From: Sweltsa coloradensis
Lineage: Eukaryota > Arthropoda > Insecta > Plecoptera > Chloroperlidae
Reading direction: 5' to 3'
DNA: 64,000 nucleotides
Assembly (NCBI GenBank): GCA_024449915.1
Contig: JAMZAV010000983.1
Span: forward strand, 310,001-374,000
Of this stretch, positions 23,126 to 34,510 are shown in pieces (the first letter of the stretch is position 1; each line of letters begins with the position of its first letter). The notes beneath the pieces are model-generated. The model did not search any database, had not been told where the DNA came from, and saw only the letters and a program-made list of their open reading frames with translations. The translations under genes and the position numbers were made by a program.

Positions 23126-25007
23126 TAAGGGATTAAAAGTTAACAGAACTTCGTAGATCTTCGTTTTGCTGCGTCAAAGAATAAAATGATACGCAAAGTG
23201 GATTTGTAATTTAAGGAGGTACGGAGACTTTTGTAAGCTTAAATCAGAGCTTATCGTTGGTCATTGTTACGAAGATATATCTCACTATTATGTTAACTGC
23301 GATGCATATACTTGGTTTTATTCTTTGCCCACATATTGTGCAAGCGTCTTGGGTGTCTTGCGCTTGAATTATTGAAATGAAAATGCTGTTTCCCCGAGGG
23401 ATGAAAAGGAATAAAAATCATACATTTCAATAGACCGTATATTTACTAGCTCTTTCATGATATTTTTTGCTAGTTCAGATCTTGGCTTATAGCCTTTATG
23501 TTACATAGAAAGCGACACACAAGGGCTATTTCCAGCAGTGGCAAAAGCTATATTGGAAAGGGGACGATTGGACTAATCTATTGGATAGGACGGGTGACTC
23601 GGAAAGATCTGTCTCGATAACAACCCCTCCCCATCCCTCTCAACCCTTGATCATGTCGTGCTCTGATTAGAACATCCCCCTTCCCCCACCCCTGCCATCC
23701 TCCACCGCTGAACTCATTCCTCTCTGCTCGGAGCCCATAGAATAGTGCTCGAGAGTCGAGACAGCCTTCATGGCAGAACTCGCTCGAAAAGTATGGCAAA
23801 ACATTTCAGAGTAAACCTTTCGTAACAAAAGTGTTTTGTTTATATCGTCGCAGATTGTCACAATGAAAGCTAAACGAAATACTGTTTGTTGAAAACGCAT
23901 TCATTGACTAAAATACAACTGCGCATCTCGGGGTGAGGCAACTGGCAGAGCGGAGGTTATACACATTGATTTCTGCACATACAAATTACAAGTAGTAAAC
24001 AAAGATAACCTAAGATCTTTCTAAGATTTGGTTTGAATTAGGCAAGTGGATTATTTCCAGCATCATGTGGGGTTCCTGCAAAACCAGTTTTATACGATAC
24101 TTTGCAGATCTATTTTAGCGAGCAGTTGCTCATATATTAGATTTAGAGCAAGTGTTCACCTTGTTACCTGGGCCCCTCCCCACCTGTACGGACAAGACGG
24201 CGTACCTCTTGTGTAATATGATCCCAGTGCGAATCTATCCCCTACTCATTCCAGTTTTACCAACCCCAATTCAATAACGCACCGCACACAACTCTGCGCG
24301 CACCTACCATCTGGCACCGCACCAGCGAGGACACGGCCAGTCAGATGGAAGTGATGACATTACCCTGCTGCGGCTTCATTCAACCTCACATGGCAAACAC
24401 GCACCCCTTCTTTACAATATGAAATCATATTATGGTTGATATCATACCGGAAAGTAAACTTTGCATTGAATATGCCCAAGTTCCGCGGGGGCTTGCATTT
24501 ATTATTACGATACATATCCCGACCCCGAGTAGAATCAACTTGATGAATATATCAGTATAGCAGCCAGTTTTATTTGCATTGTATAGCGCCGGTGTAGCTA
24601 ACTGGTTGCCATAGGACGCGGAACCTTCATTAGCTTCGGGAAATATGGAGCTGAAATCCAGGCTTTGTATGCCTACAGTGAAACAGTGAATCAGGGAAGC
24701 GTATTCAAAGAGTTCATTCATTGCATTTTTTAATGAGCTATGATTCAAATGAAAATTGCCAAATTCACATTTTGTCAAGGGTAAATATGACGAACGAACG
24801 AAGTTTGATGATTTCAATTATGACTCAAATGTATCTGCAAATTGTTTCGTCAACCTAACTATAAAATTAATGTATTTATACTTTTAAACTGCTTTTTTTT
24901 CGTACTGTGTTTAGTGTAATATTGTAAGGTAAAAGCAATCACCGTGTTGAATTTGACGTTCTAGATCATAACAAGAAAATTATCAATTATACATACAACA
25001 ATATTCA
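23126..25007. other. No recognisable gene
   Basis: A GC-richer piece at 23600-23780 has overlapping frames on the minus strand. A 130-codon minus frame at 24425-24817 has no known domain and poor complexity at its end. The 24590-24750 stretch includes TAATGAG-type sites and could be a conserved non-coding element, but I have nothing to compare it with. Confidence 0.35.
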
Positions 25008-25375
25008 GCCAGCGGTTTAGCCGAGGCACTCGAACACCGAAGTTAAGCTGAATCGGGCGTGGTCATGGGTAGAGTGGGTGACCGCTATGCCCTGAAACTC
25101 ACGTACCTAACGCTATGGAGGGTTTGAGAGGTAGTGAAACGGCTTCGTTCTCCTCGACGTCTGCTCGGCAGTCCGGGTTAGTGGAAGAACCTATATGACT
25201 GTCAAAGTTACACCGTCCTTTCGGATGGGGCGTTAAGCCGTTGGTCCCCTTGGTACTTTTCGAAAGGAGTAGGCTACGTGCCGGTACCGGGTTTCCCCTC
25301 CTCCCTTCTGTTCATACTTCATCCTCATCTATCACCACTCATCGTCTCGAATAGCCAAAGTGCATTAATATGAGA
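25008..25375 (+). mobile_element. 5S-rRNA-derived SINE (SINE3-like)
   Basis: The head reads like a decayed 5S rRNA gene. CGAAGTTAAGCTGAATCGGG corresponds to box A, and GGGTAGAGTGGGTGACCGC corresponds to box C of the internal polymerase III promoter. The middle has CCTTTCGGATGGGGCGTTAA followed by GCCG and GGTCCC, a block that resembles the conserved central domain of several animal SINE families. I cannot say which. A pyrimidine-rich 3' part ends around TCACCACTCATCGTC. The 5S match stops after box C, and the insert is far longer than 5S, so this is a SINE and not an rRNA gene. Confidence 0.75.
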
Positions 25376-26299
25376 CGTTGAGCAATATCCAATCACAACA
25401 ATATTTTTCATTTATATGTCACATGTTAATTTCTGTCTTCGTATAAATCGATCACAATATTGCAAACCCTGTTTGAGTGCGACCACATTTTGATTTCCCC
25501 GAAGCTTCGTCGGGCTTGTGTGGGAGCGCGGTGTCCAGTGAACACGTAGACGAATGCGTGGACCGCAACAGGGAGGAATATTCCCGTCTCGTCGTCTTGG
25601 CGTCCCTAGGGAGGAAGGGAAGCCAACACGCGACCAGTGTGTCTACAAGGGTCTCTATAGACATCTAGGGGGTCCTTGGGGACCGCGGTTGGACGCCCCA
25701 ATCACTTCAAACTTTCCGTGTTTTGTTTTTTGAATTTGAAATCATGAAATTAGCAAAACACTTGAACAATTTTGAATTTTTTAAATTTGGTTTTATTTGT
25801 GATATTTTTGCCGCAGATTGTATATAAGTTTGTGTATATAGCACAATAAATGGTTCTACTTTCACATTTTATACTACCTACACACGAATAAAAAAAGTAT
25901 TAGTAATGGGAATCATCAATCCACTCATTAAAAGGGCTTACGTACTTACGTGTTATATTACCTACGGGCTTACTAATCGGTGATTCTCGAGTGTACATCC
26001 ACATTGCTAAGAGGCCCCGAAAGAGTTGCTTTTATTAGCTCTCCGAGTCTTTTCATCTACCCATTGTTTAGTGAGATGAGAAACATTACTAAAGAGGCCA
26101 CGATATGGTATAAGCTTACAAGTCTCTTCATGGCAGCCGCCCTTGGGTGCTCTGCGCATCCCTGTGCTCGAGTACCATCTCGCGAGGTGCACCTTCAGGG
26201 CGTTGACTTTTAGCACGTATGTCATCGTGTCAACCCCTTCGGTATTATATATCTCACAGCTCACAGCTATAGACTTCAGGCAGGCAGGAGGTGAAGTCG
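25376..26299. other. No recognisable gene; GC-richer piece at 25480-25700
   Basis: Frames on both strands (25452-25664 minus, 25477-25668 plus; 25980-26337) shadow one another and carry no domain I recognise. Confidence 0.4.
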
Positions 26300-26508
26300 A
26301 GGACTGGATTCCTGTGCCTTTTTTACCCCGTGGTTAACTCTTAACCCCAAACCAAAAACCAGTCAGCAAGAGGTTACAATGTATGTTTAATTTTTATGTT
26401 CTATATAATTGGAATTAACCGGGAATTGTACAAGAATACGCCTTTTACCTCTAACCCTTAAGTCCTCTATTAACCCAGGGTAAAAAGGGTACAGAAATAC
26501 GGCCCCTA
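26300..26508. mobile_element. Short MITE-like inverted repeat
   Basis: The 26307-26340 strand (CCTGTGCCTTTTTTACCCC, TGGTTAA) pairs with 26467-26503 (TTAACCCAGGGTAAAAAGGG, TACAGAAATACGG) as imperfect ~35 bp terminal repeats. A related TTAACCGGGAATTGTACAAG block (26416-26435) suggests the arm is repeated inside. It is non-coding. Confidence 0.55.
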
Positions 26509-29500
26509 AATGTGACTACAGTGTCAATTTTGTTGGGTTTTAAATTATATCCAAAGTGTAGAAAATTAAATGTTACGAAAGATTTTTGTAAAAATGTCTT
26601 TCCGCCAAATAATGCAATTTGCTTTAGCTTTGCACTATTTTTCCTGGTCGAACCGTAAATAAATGTGCCACTATTATGTCTGACATATTACCTGTTTTCG
26701 GTTATGTTTAGGTCATTTGCAGTTTGAATCTGTTCATGACGTGATTTTGTAGACTCACTTTAGAACTTTCTTTATAGTATGCGTTTATAAAATACATTAA
26801 AACAGAAAAATGTATAATTATGTGACACCAACTAACTACAAAATATTTAAGTACTTTCCAATAAGTGCATAACTTCTTTATAATCTAATAATCTCCATTA
26901 CTCCTAGTAAAGTTTTAGAAAATTATCTCGTAATCATATAATTATCTCCACCCGTAAAAAAATACCTTTCAGCTGCTCCCGTTTTCCTAAATCGTTATTG
27001 AGTGTTTTCTAGCAGTCTAGTAATTATAGCAATTTCCAACTCGCACCACCTTTACATCAATACGTGTAACCGCAGCTGTTGTTCTTGAGCCAGCCAACAA
27101 ATGAAGTGTGACATCGTAAACACAACTGTGATGGATACATCTATAACTGGAGCCGAGCACTTGTACACCACAGGATGTCCTCGGGTCACATCAACCACCA
27201 ACTGTGTGAGCCTCAATTCCACCCAAACGAATGTAATTGCAACTTGAAACATGCTGACTTCTTAATTCCTACATTTCCATTGAACTGGGTAGATAATACG
27301 TGAATGTTATGTGTCGTAACACATAGTGTGAGGCTCCGCAACTTTGCGCATGGGGTTTTGGTGTGAGTGTGTGTGTGTGTGTTTATACTTGCTATATAGG
27401 AAATATTTCGACGATTGTATTTTATTTGGAAATAGTTTTCTCACCCAATTCATGGATTCACGAAAATGTATATCCTAATCCAAAATTTAAATGCTTTCAT
27501 ATTTTTAAAATCATGTTTTAATATTGTGTTTATTTACATACCAAAAGATTTTGTTAAACATCTGCTGCCAGTGGTGAAGGTATGTGCATTTATGTTTCTT
27601 TCAGTTGAACAGAAAGCAGTTTTTAATTCCAAACTACTTAGTAAAGAAAAAATCTTTGTTTTGCACGTATGCACGACAAGAAACACAATAGCAATACAAT
27701 AGTTACACCAAATACAACGCACACACGTGGTAGCTCTATGGTGAAGTTGGAAGTGTTCCCGATATTCTACTACTGTTATAAAAGCAATGGTTAACATACT
27801 CCAAATCACATTTCCATTTTATTAAATTCAATATTTACTTCACAAAAGTGATATTTGATGATAACAAACCAAAGTACATAACACAATGCCATCAACGATA
27901 TACATAATAATTATAACACAAAGCAAATAATTGCAAAACAAATGGAATTCATAAATCGGAACTAATTCTTGTTTCACAATAAAAAGACTGATTAGTGTTG
28001 ACAGACCAATCAATTATTTAACGAGCAGATTATAATGTAGGTGCATATTCATCATGCTATTTCTGAGTTGAAACAGTAAGACGTTTTTATACCAATCATG
28101 CAAGGAGATTTATAATATCATCGACTCGTCTCGCTTAGTCTCAAGGCACGTTCATAGTTTTTGTCTCGAAACTATAATATATTACATCGGGGATGCATAC
28201 TGGGTATATAGTTATAATTATAAGGGTGTTTTTTTTGTGTTTTTTTAATGAACAGAGGCTCATATTTGTGGGGGGAAAAATACAATTTTCGTTTTTTGTT
28301 TTGACCAAAGTAGTTAATTGGCGGTGGAAATTATAAAAAAAAATGGTGTATCTTTTTCCCCCGATAAATGTTGAGAATTTTGGGACTGGGATCTTGTAAG
28401 GATGTTGGAAACAGTTTAGAAAGTAGCTACGATGCTCGATGTAATTGCGGTGAAAATAAATGTAATATTTATTTTGATCCAAAGTATTGATGGTAGTGAC
28501 AATAATTATTGAAATATTTCTCTTTAGAGATTCTAAATGTTTTCACTATAAATACCTGCCCCTGTTCACGAGTATCCTAACGTCGCCGGTACCACATAGA
28601 CTTCCGGATCCGGGATTCTACGTGTCGGTGATAATAACACTCATGATTCATACAGGCTTGGCATTTATCTCCACTAATGTGGTAAATATCTTGTCGGGCA
28701 GATGGTCACCCCCTAGCGAGCACCAGATGAAACTGTAGCAATAATAATTAACCTGGCGCCATTAAGTCCAGCTGTTGACTCCACTCCAATGAACAATGCT
28801 ACCAACATAATAGCTCTACTCTTGATGACGTAACTGGGAGCACTCGCGTGATGAGGTGAACAGCGCCAGAAGATATGGGCCTATCCCTATATTCTACTGT
28901 GCTACCTCAATATATTTTGGGATTACTACAACTACAATAAAGTCAGTATCAGCGTGGTTAAAGAAATCATTTTAATAGAATGCGTAAATACGGTTGTTCA
29001 GTTGTGTTTAAATAAATATAACTCCGACTTCTTTAAGATGAATTTCGTCCTTGGCTGTGGCTAAACTATCATGTAAAACCTCATGAGTGTTGGCCCAATG
29101 CACGTAATGCTATCACCGTTTGTCACTTTAAAAGAAAGATTCGTGTTAAATAATAACACTCGCCTCTTCTGCGAAACGGAAACATCTTGCCAGACTTGTG
29201 ACAAGTGAAGATTATCATTATTATCTTTTTATGGCATTGTGTAAAACTTGTGTGTCGCAAGCATTCAGAAAGATAGATAAATTATCACCGTCTATCTGCG
29301 CCGCGCCAGACTGGAAGGAGGATTATGGGCTGATCAACATGGTGACCGGGGAGACAAAAGCACTTTCACTGGCGCCCCGGCTTCCGGCGTCCCACTATTG
29401 TTGTATGTAGCGGACTGACAGTCGTCACTTAATGATTCTATTTACAGCCCCAATGACTTTTCATTTCAGTCCTATGCCTGCATTGAGGTGAAATAAGCAG

Positions 29501-29699
29501 GGTGGAGGCACCACGCCCCTCAAACGTTCAATGTATAATTTATCAACAACATTTTCGGTATCATCGAGCACCTTCTCACGATACTGACAACAATGGTCAC
29601 AGCAAATATAAAGTTAAAACATCGTATTGTTGCTTTACAAAGTATTTTCGATTACGATGGCGTGGGCGTTTTGTACCGGAAGTAGAATGAAGCTGGACG
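26509..29699. other. No recognisable gene
   Basis: AT-rich. A TG-rich tract lies at 27361-27382. The longest frame, 113 codons on minus at 28141-28482, is K/Y/I-rich with no domain, as expected of AT-rich DNA. Confidence 0.4.
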
Positions 29700-29865
29700 T
29701 GCGCGCGCCACGTGACCCGACCGAAATCACTTCCGTCCCCTCACCGGAACTCAATGTTCTGCTATTGTTGCATCTTCACGCGGATTAGATGCGCATTTAC
29801 CTCGTTCGGAACACGTGACTTAGGCACGCGCCGCGCTGGGAGGGAGGCGGGCATGTTTTCATAGA
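29700..29865. promoter_or_regulatory. GC-rich patch with E-boxes, possible regulatory island
   Basis: Two CACGTG E-boxes (29710-29715, 29812-29817) lie among CpG-dense sequence (GCGCGCGCCACGTGACC, GGCACGCGCCGCGCTGG). ETS-like ACTTCCG motifs are also present. No downstream exon is visible, so the role is inferred from composition only. Confidence 0.3.
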
Positions 29866-29978
29866 GAGGGAGGCAGTTCAATTTACAATCTAAAAATATT
29901 ATCAATATACAATTAATGCGTCCCCCCCCCCCTTTCACTGAAAATCAGTTTAATGGATATACTCAAAATGCCCATATT

Positions 29979-30039
29979 TTTGTATGTATGTATGTATGTA
30001 TGTATGTATGTATGTATGTATTGTATGTATGTATGTATG

Positions 30040-30070
<31 letters not shown>

Positions 30071-30215
30071 TGTATGTATGTATGTTGTATGTATGTATGT
30101 ATGTATGTATGAGTATGTATGTATGTATGTATGTATGTATGTATGTATGTATGTATGTATTATTGTATGTATGTATAGTATGTATGTAGTATGTATTTAT
30201 TTATTTATTTATTTA
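29979..30215. repeat. TATG microsatellite
   Basis: About 55 repeats of TATG/GTAT with occasional single-base slips, then a TTTA run. The open frames across it (MYVCMYVC...) are translations of the repeat. Confidence 0.97.
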
Positions 30216-30379
30216 CTTAAGCAATTTTCCATCTATGTATTTGTATCTATACATCTATTTATTAATCATAGACGAGATATTTAGGAGGATTTGAACTCTT
30301 TTATCATATCATCGTCTAATTTTGACTTACGTTCTTGCTGTCCCCCCGCCCCTCTCACAGGACGACTCAGTTTGTGTAG

Positions 30380-30533
30380 CAGAAAGTGTAGTTCACGATC
30401 AGCGTCAACATGAAAGTTGGGCCGTGTTGAACATAGAAGTTGACGGTTGACGCATTCCCGTAATCGCGAACGCTTGCAAAATAATGTGCTCGTGTAACTT
30501 GGCGTCATCTTGGAAGTCAATCGAATACTAGGC
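30380..30533 (+). repeat. Dispersed repeat, copy 2 (first copy at 9489)
   Basis: GCGTCAACATGAAAGTTGGG, GTGTTGAACATAGAAGTTG, CGGTTGACGCATTCC, CGCGAACGC, GTAACTTGGCGTCA, TACTAGG. The order and spacing are the same as in copy 1. Confidence 0.75.
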
Positions 30534-31310
30534 TGTTGGTTATGACTTGTAGAATCAACGGTTATATTTCAAGTATCAGGCAGAAAATCCAATTTGTTCA
30601 AATTTAATTGTCCTGAAATATAATAATTTTCCAATGTTTGCTACATTTATCTATTCAGTCATGTGTGCTTAAATACGATACAAAATAAACATAAATAAAG
30701 CGATGCACATGTGTGTTTAAACCTGTGGTTTATCATGAAATAATTATCGGACTCCAAATTATCATAATCACGTATTGAAGTGTATTTAAAGTAATCGTGC
30801 GACATGACATGTCCTGTCTGTTTTATTGACGTCAATGAAGCTATAAACGTAGGTTATTCTGATTCCCCATTTACATATTTTAATTCTGCACAAATATATG
30901 TGTGTGTACGTAACCCCTAGATAAACACACTCAGAAAAAAATCACGATTCTGCTGTTAATAAAATGCGGTATTGACAACATTTCCGTGTATAAATAAATA
31001 CCGCTCAAAAAAAGAAAATTTGGCTTTGACATTTCCAAACTTCATCAATATTACGCTGTGCACGCGGCTACCAACTGATTAAAAGCAAATAATGTAGGCT
31101 GCTATTTTGTGAAGTCCAACCAATGAGTCCAACCTCGTTTTTTTTTTGTAGAAAATACTCGCCTTTGTAAATCACGTTTGTATAACTAAATAGTATAGAC
31201 GTTAAATAAATAAAAACAATAAGTAAACATTAAGTGACGTATATTCATGAAACAATCATTTATAATTACATAATGCCGACATAAAAAAATTAAACATTAA
31301 ATAACACTTA
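30534..31310. other. No recognisable gene
   Basis: AT-rich. A palindromic CRE, ATTGACGTCAAT, lies at 30825-30836. Confidence 0.45.
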
Positions 31311-32058
31311 TTGGATGAGCGAAGCGAAGACTTCAATTTCACTGACCCCCAAAAAATTTAGCTCGGGTGTTTTTTTTTTTTTTTTTTTTTTTGTCTGTTT
31401 GTTAACTCTCTACCAGGCAAACGGCATATCCGATCTTGATGAAAATTTGACAGGACCTTCGAAATCTCTGAACTTAGAGGTGTATTGTTTTTGGGTACAA
31501 TCGAAGAAATATTTCTCATGAATATCGTACTTTTACGATTTTTTTCGATTTTTGGTGCGATATTTTCGTGACATTTGGGCCAATTCTGACCAAACGGGTG
31601 GGGCTACAACGTTCATATTATACATGGACATTAAGGTTTTGGTATGTAGTACCTTTTGAAAGAAAAAGTTGAAAAAAGTTAGCCAGAATCCATAGAAATA
31701 AAGCTTTTAATATAAGTTTTTTGATTTTTGTGCGATATTTTCGTGCCATTTGGGCCAATTCTGACCAAACTGGTGGGGCTACAACGTTCATATTATACAT
31801 GGACATTAAGGTTATGGTGATGTAGTACCTTTTAAAAGAAAAAGTTTAAATAGTTAGCCAGAATCTATAGAAATAAAGCTTTTAATATAAGTTTTTTACG
31901 GTAAATAATACCAATAGTAACAAAAGAAACTTGACAACAATCAGCTACAATGCGTAGGCAGCAAAACAAAGAACTTGCAAAAGTAAAGATATCCCATGCA
32001 AACTAAAATTTTTAAAAAGCTCATCCATCAACGCGGCGGGACTTTAGCGTTTTCCTAG
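31311..32058 (+). mobile_element. Helentron-like element, complete plus-strand copy
   Basis: It starts TTGGATGAGCGAAGCGAAGA, then CTTCAATTTCACTGACCCCC, a run of ~20 T, GTCTGTTTGTTAACTCTCTA, and CCTTCGAAATCTCTGAACTT. An interior block of ~170 bp (GACCAAACGGGTGGGGCTAC onward) is present twice in tandem, at 31590 and 31760. Near the end come GCTCATCCA (32019-32027), ATCAACGCGGCGGGACTTTA with a short AACGC...GCGTT stem, and CCTAG followed by T. There is no helicase or Rep coding, so it is non-autonomous. Confidence 0.8.
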
Positions 32059-32429
32059 TGAATCTAATGTCATCATATTATGATGTGTATCAATGTGGTG
32101 ATAAAAACTTCACAACTGTTTATCACCGATAGAGTTAGTTCTTGCGCACGAGTAACGCACGAGATGCTGTTTCAGGAGGACGTTGGCAATCTTGACTGAA
32201 AGTTTGCCCCCCCCAATGTTTTCTTCAGCCGATAAGGGGAATGCTAGGGGTCGAGTAGTCTTATAATCGACTTCTCTCAATTATCTTCACATTCTTTACC
32301 AAGTTGTTCGCGCAGATTTCCTACACGTTTTTACTGTCTACGAATGAAAACCCCAGGCATTGATACCTCGACGAACACTGGCTTCTGCTCTGTATGCGCT
32401 GTGTTCGTTATTATCATTATTATAAGTAC
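32059..32429. other. No recognisable feature
   Basis: AT-rich spacer with no useful frame. Confidence 0.4.
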
Positions 32430-32505
32430 TTAACAAATAATTTCAGGAATCGAACTCTTGATTTATACGCAAGTCCATGCTCTGAAGTCTGAACCACATC
32501 TAAAG
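32403..32505 (-). mobile_element. tRNA-derived SINE head, weak
   Basis: On the minus strand TGGTTCAGACTTCAGAGCAT (A-box region) is followed by GAGTTCGATTCC (B-box) at the usual ~35 nt distance. After it comes an ATAATAATGATAATAA tail. The T-arm stem does not pair well, so this is a diverged SINE or tRNA remnant. Confidence 0.45.
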
Positions 32506-33059
32506 GTTTTCAACGAGAGTAAATGTTTGTTTTAGTGGCCCCGGGTCTATTCTACCCGCTTAGTTTTATGAGTGGCGTTTTGAAAGAGAATCGCCCTTCA
32601 ACGGAGTGCAAACACTCACAACGACAGAGTGCCAGGCTAGGGGCGCGGTGGACTTTGAAGAACTCACAAGTATGAGTGGTAATCATTTACAAATGGATGG
32701 GTACATAGTTGTTACTGAAGAGTACTCAAACCACTCGTTTCTAGATACAAATAATACAGATTATTACGAAGATTGGTTAGCCAGATAGTCATGAAACAAT
32801 TTTCGATACTGTATACGGCCCTTGCAAATCTGCATGCTGTGATATATCCTAGGCCAGCTGGGCCGAACAACCCTTAAATCTATGAGGGACCATTCTTATT
32901 CAGACATGCTGGTATTAGTGTTATACTAAAACCAATTTCGTTAGATTTGAAATTGAGAATCTGTACTTCTTTTCACTTACACATGGTATGGAATAGTGCC
33001 GACAAAAAGTTATGATTACAAAGTAGATGGACGCGATCTAAAATCTCTCACACAAGTTC
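32506..33059. other. No recognisable gene
   Basis: Short plus frames (32606-32788; 32996-33232) have no domain. Confidence 0.4.
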
Positions 33060-33635
33060 GTATACTATTAGTAGAGGTAGGGAAAAATGGTGATAACGAA
33101 TTTCTCGAAAAAAAAATTAATGTCCATTTTATTGCCCAAAATGTAAATTGTCGACGAATTACATCATTTAGAGATGGAAAAACACATTTTGAAAACGCGA
33201 ATTTCGCGAATTTCTTGTATAGCGCGAAATAACAAAACGAAATTGTATAAAACTGGTCAAAACGCGAAGTAACTCGCGAAATTAAACATTTTAGTGCTCA
33301 AAATGTGAGTGGAATGGTGGAGGTGCCGGTCCAGACCAAACATTACGCGCGCGGCAGGCGGTACATCGTTCCCCCCAAAATAACGGCGCGTACAAATATT
33401 TATTTTTGCTTGGGAATCGATTCTGAATCGATTTTTGGATCACAATGATTGTTTCTAACTTTTTGGAATCGATATCATCCTTATTAAAGGGCTTTAAAAA
33501 AGGTTTTGTTTATAGTAACGTTTTGACCATTATAATGTAATCGCCGAAAAACGTGAAATTCGTGTTTAAAAAAATGAAATTTGGGTTTTATATCACCATT
33601 TCTCATTACCTCTATATATTAGTGTCATGTACACC
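33060..33635. repeat. Degenerate foldback with the 17-nt box near its centre
   Basis: ACTATTAGTAGAGGTAGGG followed by AAAAATGGTGATA (33063-33095) is roughly the reverse complement of 33578-33618 (TATCACCATTTCTCATTACC, TCTATATATTAGT). Inner parts (GCGAATTTCGCGAATTTC; GAAAAACGTGAAATTCGTG) are loosely mirrored. The box (15 of 17 nt) lies at 33315-33329. Pairing is weak beyond the outer 30-40 bp. Confidence 0.35.
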
Positions 33636-34259
33636 GGAATAATCCATCGAACAAATATTCAAAGAATTGAATAGTCAAATAAACGTTACACTTTAAACAT
33701 TCTCATCGAAGCTGTTGTTGAAAGCACGTATTTTTTGTCGGCAAAGAGACCAACGTGATGAATACGTGTGTGCGCATGTGTGTGTGCGAGCTTGTTGTGC
33801 GTACGTGGCGTAGTGTTTATAATGTTTCAACAACGTTTGCATGTTGTGTTTTTTGTTTTACGTTACTCATTGTGGTGAAGACAAATTTTTGGAATAAGAG
33901 AGGCAGAGAGCAAAAATTGGCACTGTACCCTGTTAAAACGTATTGCGGGTTTTATTCGCTTGTAAAATACTACTGTGAAAGTTGCGGTCGGGAGTTTGGG
34001 AATAGGGGATGGGGTGGGGTGGGGTGGGGTGGACAGTGCATTCGGTCAGACAGAAAGTATTAAAACTAACCATGTATAAAAAGTGGAATAACCCATTAAA
34101 AAGCGTGTTCGTGTTTTTCTACATGGCCACGGTGGCTTGTTGCCCGGAGGACGTAGTGGCCGGACCCTCCACACTGGCGGTAGGTTGCAGATGTCATGTC
34201 GTATTTTCATGTACTTCAGAGAAGAATGTTCACGTTCTCATTGGCTACTGCGTCAACGC
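33636..34259. other. No recognisable gene
   Basis: Frame 33755-34063 (plus, 102 codons) ends in a translated GGGGT repeat. It has no domain. Confidence 0.4.
34008..34032 (+). other. Potential G-quadruplex / GGGGT repeat
   Basis: Five runs of G4 separated by T, A or TG (GGGGATGGGGTGGGGTGGGG and onward). Confidence 0.7.
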
Positions 34260-34510
34260 AGAATTCAATTATTTTAATATCAGGGAGCGAAGAAGCATCA
34301 CTTTTATGTTCGTCCGTCTGTCTGTGCTTGTCATCCACGTATCTCGATAAAACAACGCGACGTCCGATTGACACGTGTTTTTTATATTATGCATTTCCCT
34401 TCGGCAAGGATGATACAGAAAGTTTTTCGTGACCCTGGGTGTAAGCAGGAGTGGCTATGGCTCCACAGAAAGTTCGAAAATTTCATTACCCGGCACCTCC
34501 ACCATTTTAA
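34260..34510 (+). mobile_element. Possible Helentron-like 5' end, followed by the 17-nt box
   Basis: AGGGAGCGAAGAAGCATCAC followed by GTTCGTCCGTCTGTCTGTG and ATCTCGATAAAAC has the layout of the leaders of the elements in this window. That layout is GAGCGAAG, then a TCTG/TCCG pyrimidine tract, then a CGA-AA block. A perfect box lies ~200 bp later at 34488-34504. No matching 3' terminus was found, so this is tentative. Confidence 0.35.
34488..34504 (+). repeat. 17-nt box, perfect solitary copy
   Basis: ACCCGGCACCTCCACCA flanked by CATT and TTTT. The flanks match no other copy. Confidence 0.9.

Noticed and set aside
24425..24817. 130-codon minus-strand gene
   Set aside because: No domain, no splice context, and the neighbouring DNA has the same composition.
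25008..25130. True 5S rRNA gene
   Set aside because: Similarity is confined to the promoter boxes and the 3' third of 5S is replaced by SINE sequence.
29916..30284. 122-codon open frame rich in MYVC
   Set aside because: It is the translation of the TATG microsatellite, whose frames stay open because the repeat has no stop codon.
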